Assembly (NCBI GenBank): GCA_903893335.1
Contig: CAITLX010000152.1
Location: 1-6,721 of the forward strand
Length of the DNA: 6,721 nucleotides
DNA from: an uncultured delta proteobacterium
GTDB lineage: Bacteria; Myxococcota_A; Polyangia; Polyangiales; Polyangiaceae
Direction: 5' to 3'
Position numbers and translations under genes: made by a program. Below the pieces are notes generated by a model. The model ran no database searches, was not told where the DNA came from, and was given only the letters and a program-made list of their open reading frames with translations. Below, piece after piece: positions 6,322 through 6,721 of this stretch (positions are counted from its first letter, which is position 1; each line of letters starts with the position of its first letter).

Positions 6322-6721
6322 ATGGCGACGAACCAAGTCTCGAAGGCGCGCACTTCCCGGGTGGCGAAGGGCAATGGACAGGCCGCGGCCAAGAGCGACG
6401 GAGAGCAGCTCCGCGACGCGCGCGCACGGCGGGTCACGCTCGACGACACGCTCGCCGACTCCATCCGGCAGCTCGCGTCGGCGACGTCCGAGCTGATGGC
6501 CGCCGCCGTGCAGCAGAGCTCCGGCGCGCAGGAGCAGGCCGCCGCCGTCGCCGAGACGGTCGCCACCGCCGAACAGGTCGCGCAGACCACCGAGGAGAGC
6601 GCGCGGCGGGCGCGCACCGTGGCCGAGGCCTCGCAGCGGTCGCTCGCGGTCACGACCGACGGCAAGCGCGTCGTCGACGAGACCATCGCCGCGATGCGCG
6701 GCGTGCAGACGCAGGTCGACG
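6322..6721 (+). CDS. Methyl-accepting chemotaxis protein without N-terminal membrane anchor (3' end beyond window)
   Basis: This is the start of a chemoreceptor whose signalling helices would hold CheW and CheA. Only the first 133 residues are visible. They contain no signal peptide, membrane segment or periplasmic domain. A short basic tail comes first, with K8, R10, R13, K16 and K24 and no acidic residue before D26. The long Ala/Gln/Glu/Thr-rich coiled coil of an MCP adaptation region begins near residue 40. SSGAQEQAAA (66-75) fits the methylation consensus with Q70/E71 as target pair, and TTEES (89-93) may be a second, weaker site. This layout matches soluble receptors such as FrzCD. ATG at 6322 has a GGAG eight bases upstream and follows the second cheW by 14 nt. 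A sensor domain could still lie at the unseen C-terminus. The receptor is the expected substrate of the CheR encoded just upstream. Confidence 0.88.
   Translation, partial: MATNQVSKARTSRVAKGNGQAAAKSDGEQLRDARARRVTLDDTLADSIRQLASATSELMAAAVQQSSGAQEQAAAVAETVATAEQVAQTTEESARRARTVAEASQRSLAVTTDGKRVVDETIAAMRGVQTQVD

Noticed and set aside
6216..6686. A 156-codon Ser/Ala-rich minus-strand frame opposite the receptor start
   Set aside because: It is the complement of the receptor's Ala/Glu/Gln coiled-coil codons and overlaps two well-supported plus-strand genes.

Overview
The DNA is very GC-rich, with codon third positions almost always G or C. Spurious open frames therefore run for thousands of bases opposite and beside the real genes. 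The gene content is an MgtA-type ATPase, an RluA-family pseudouridine synthase, and a chemosensory cluster whose CheR carries a TPR tail and whose receptor starts without a membrane anchor. This fits a large-genome Myxococcota/deltaproteobacterial-type bacterium. The taxonomic call is inference from composition and gene style, not from a marker gene.

Layout: the left half reads leftward (minus strand). A P3B-type Mg2+ ATPase (mgtA-like, stop at 776) is followed after 48 nt by an RluA-family pseudouridine synthase (start 727) that runs off the left edge. A GC-only inverted repeat lies between them. The right half reads rightward: cheW-like gene 1 (3583-4098), a CheR methyltransferase with a repeat-bearing linker and C-terminal TPRs (4095-5720), cheW-like gene 2 (5717-6307), and the start of a chemoreceptor (6322 onward, cut by the right edge). 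The first three overlap by 4 bp each and the fourth follows after 14 nt, so they almost certainly form one operon.

The divergent control region lies between about 3365 and 3582. It holds a nested dyad (TCGGC/TCGGC facing GCCGA/GCCGA), a possible promoter close to the cheW start, and a second hairpin with an alternative pairing partner. The longest possible mgtA frame extends through all of this to 3559, but its first ~65 codons look more like control DNA or leader than conserved protein.

How the genes work together: the receptor, two CheW-type couplers and CheR are the receptor-side parts of a chemosensory array. CheR methylates glutamates on the receptor, and the CheWs link receptors to a CheA kinase. 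CheA, CheB and the output regulator are not in the window and would be expected downstream. The CheW/CheR-TPR/CheW order matches the wspB-wspC-wspD core of Pseudomonas Wsp, while the membrane-free receptor start with a basic tail recalls FrzCD of Myxococcus. The system is therefore a good candidate for an alternative-function (non-flagellar) chemosensory pathway. I saw no tRNA, rRNA, CRISPR array or mobile element.
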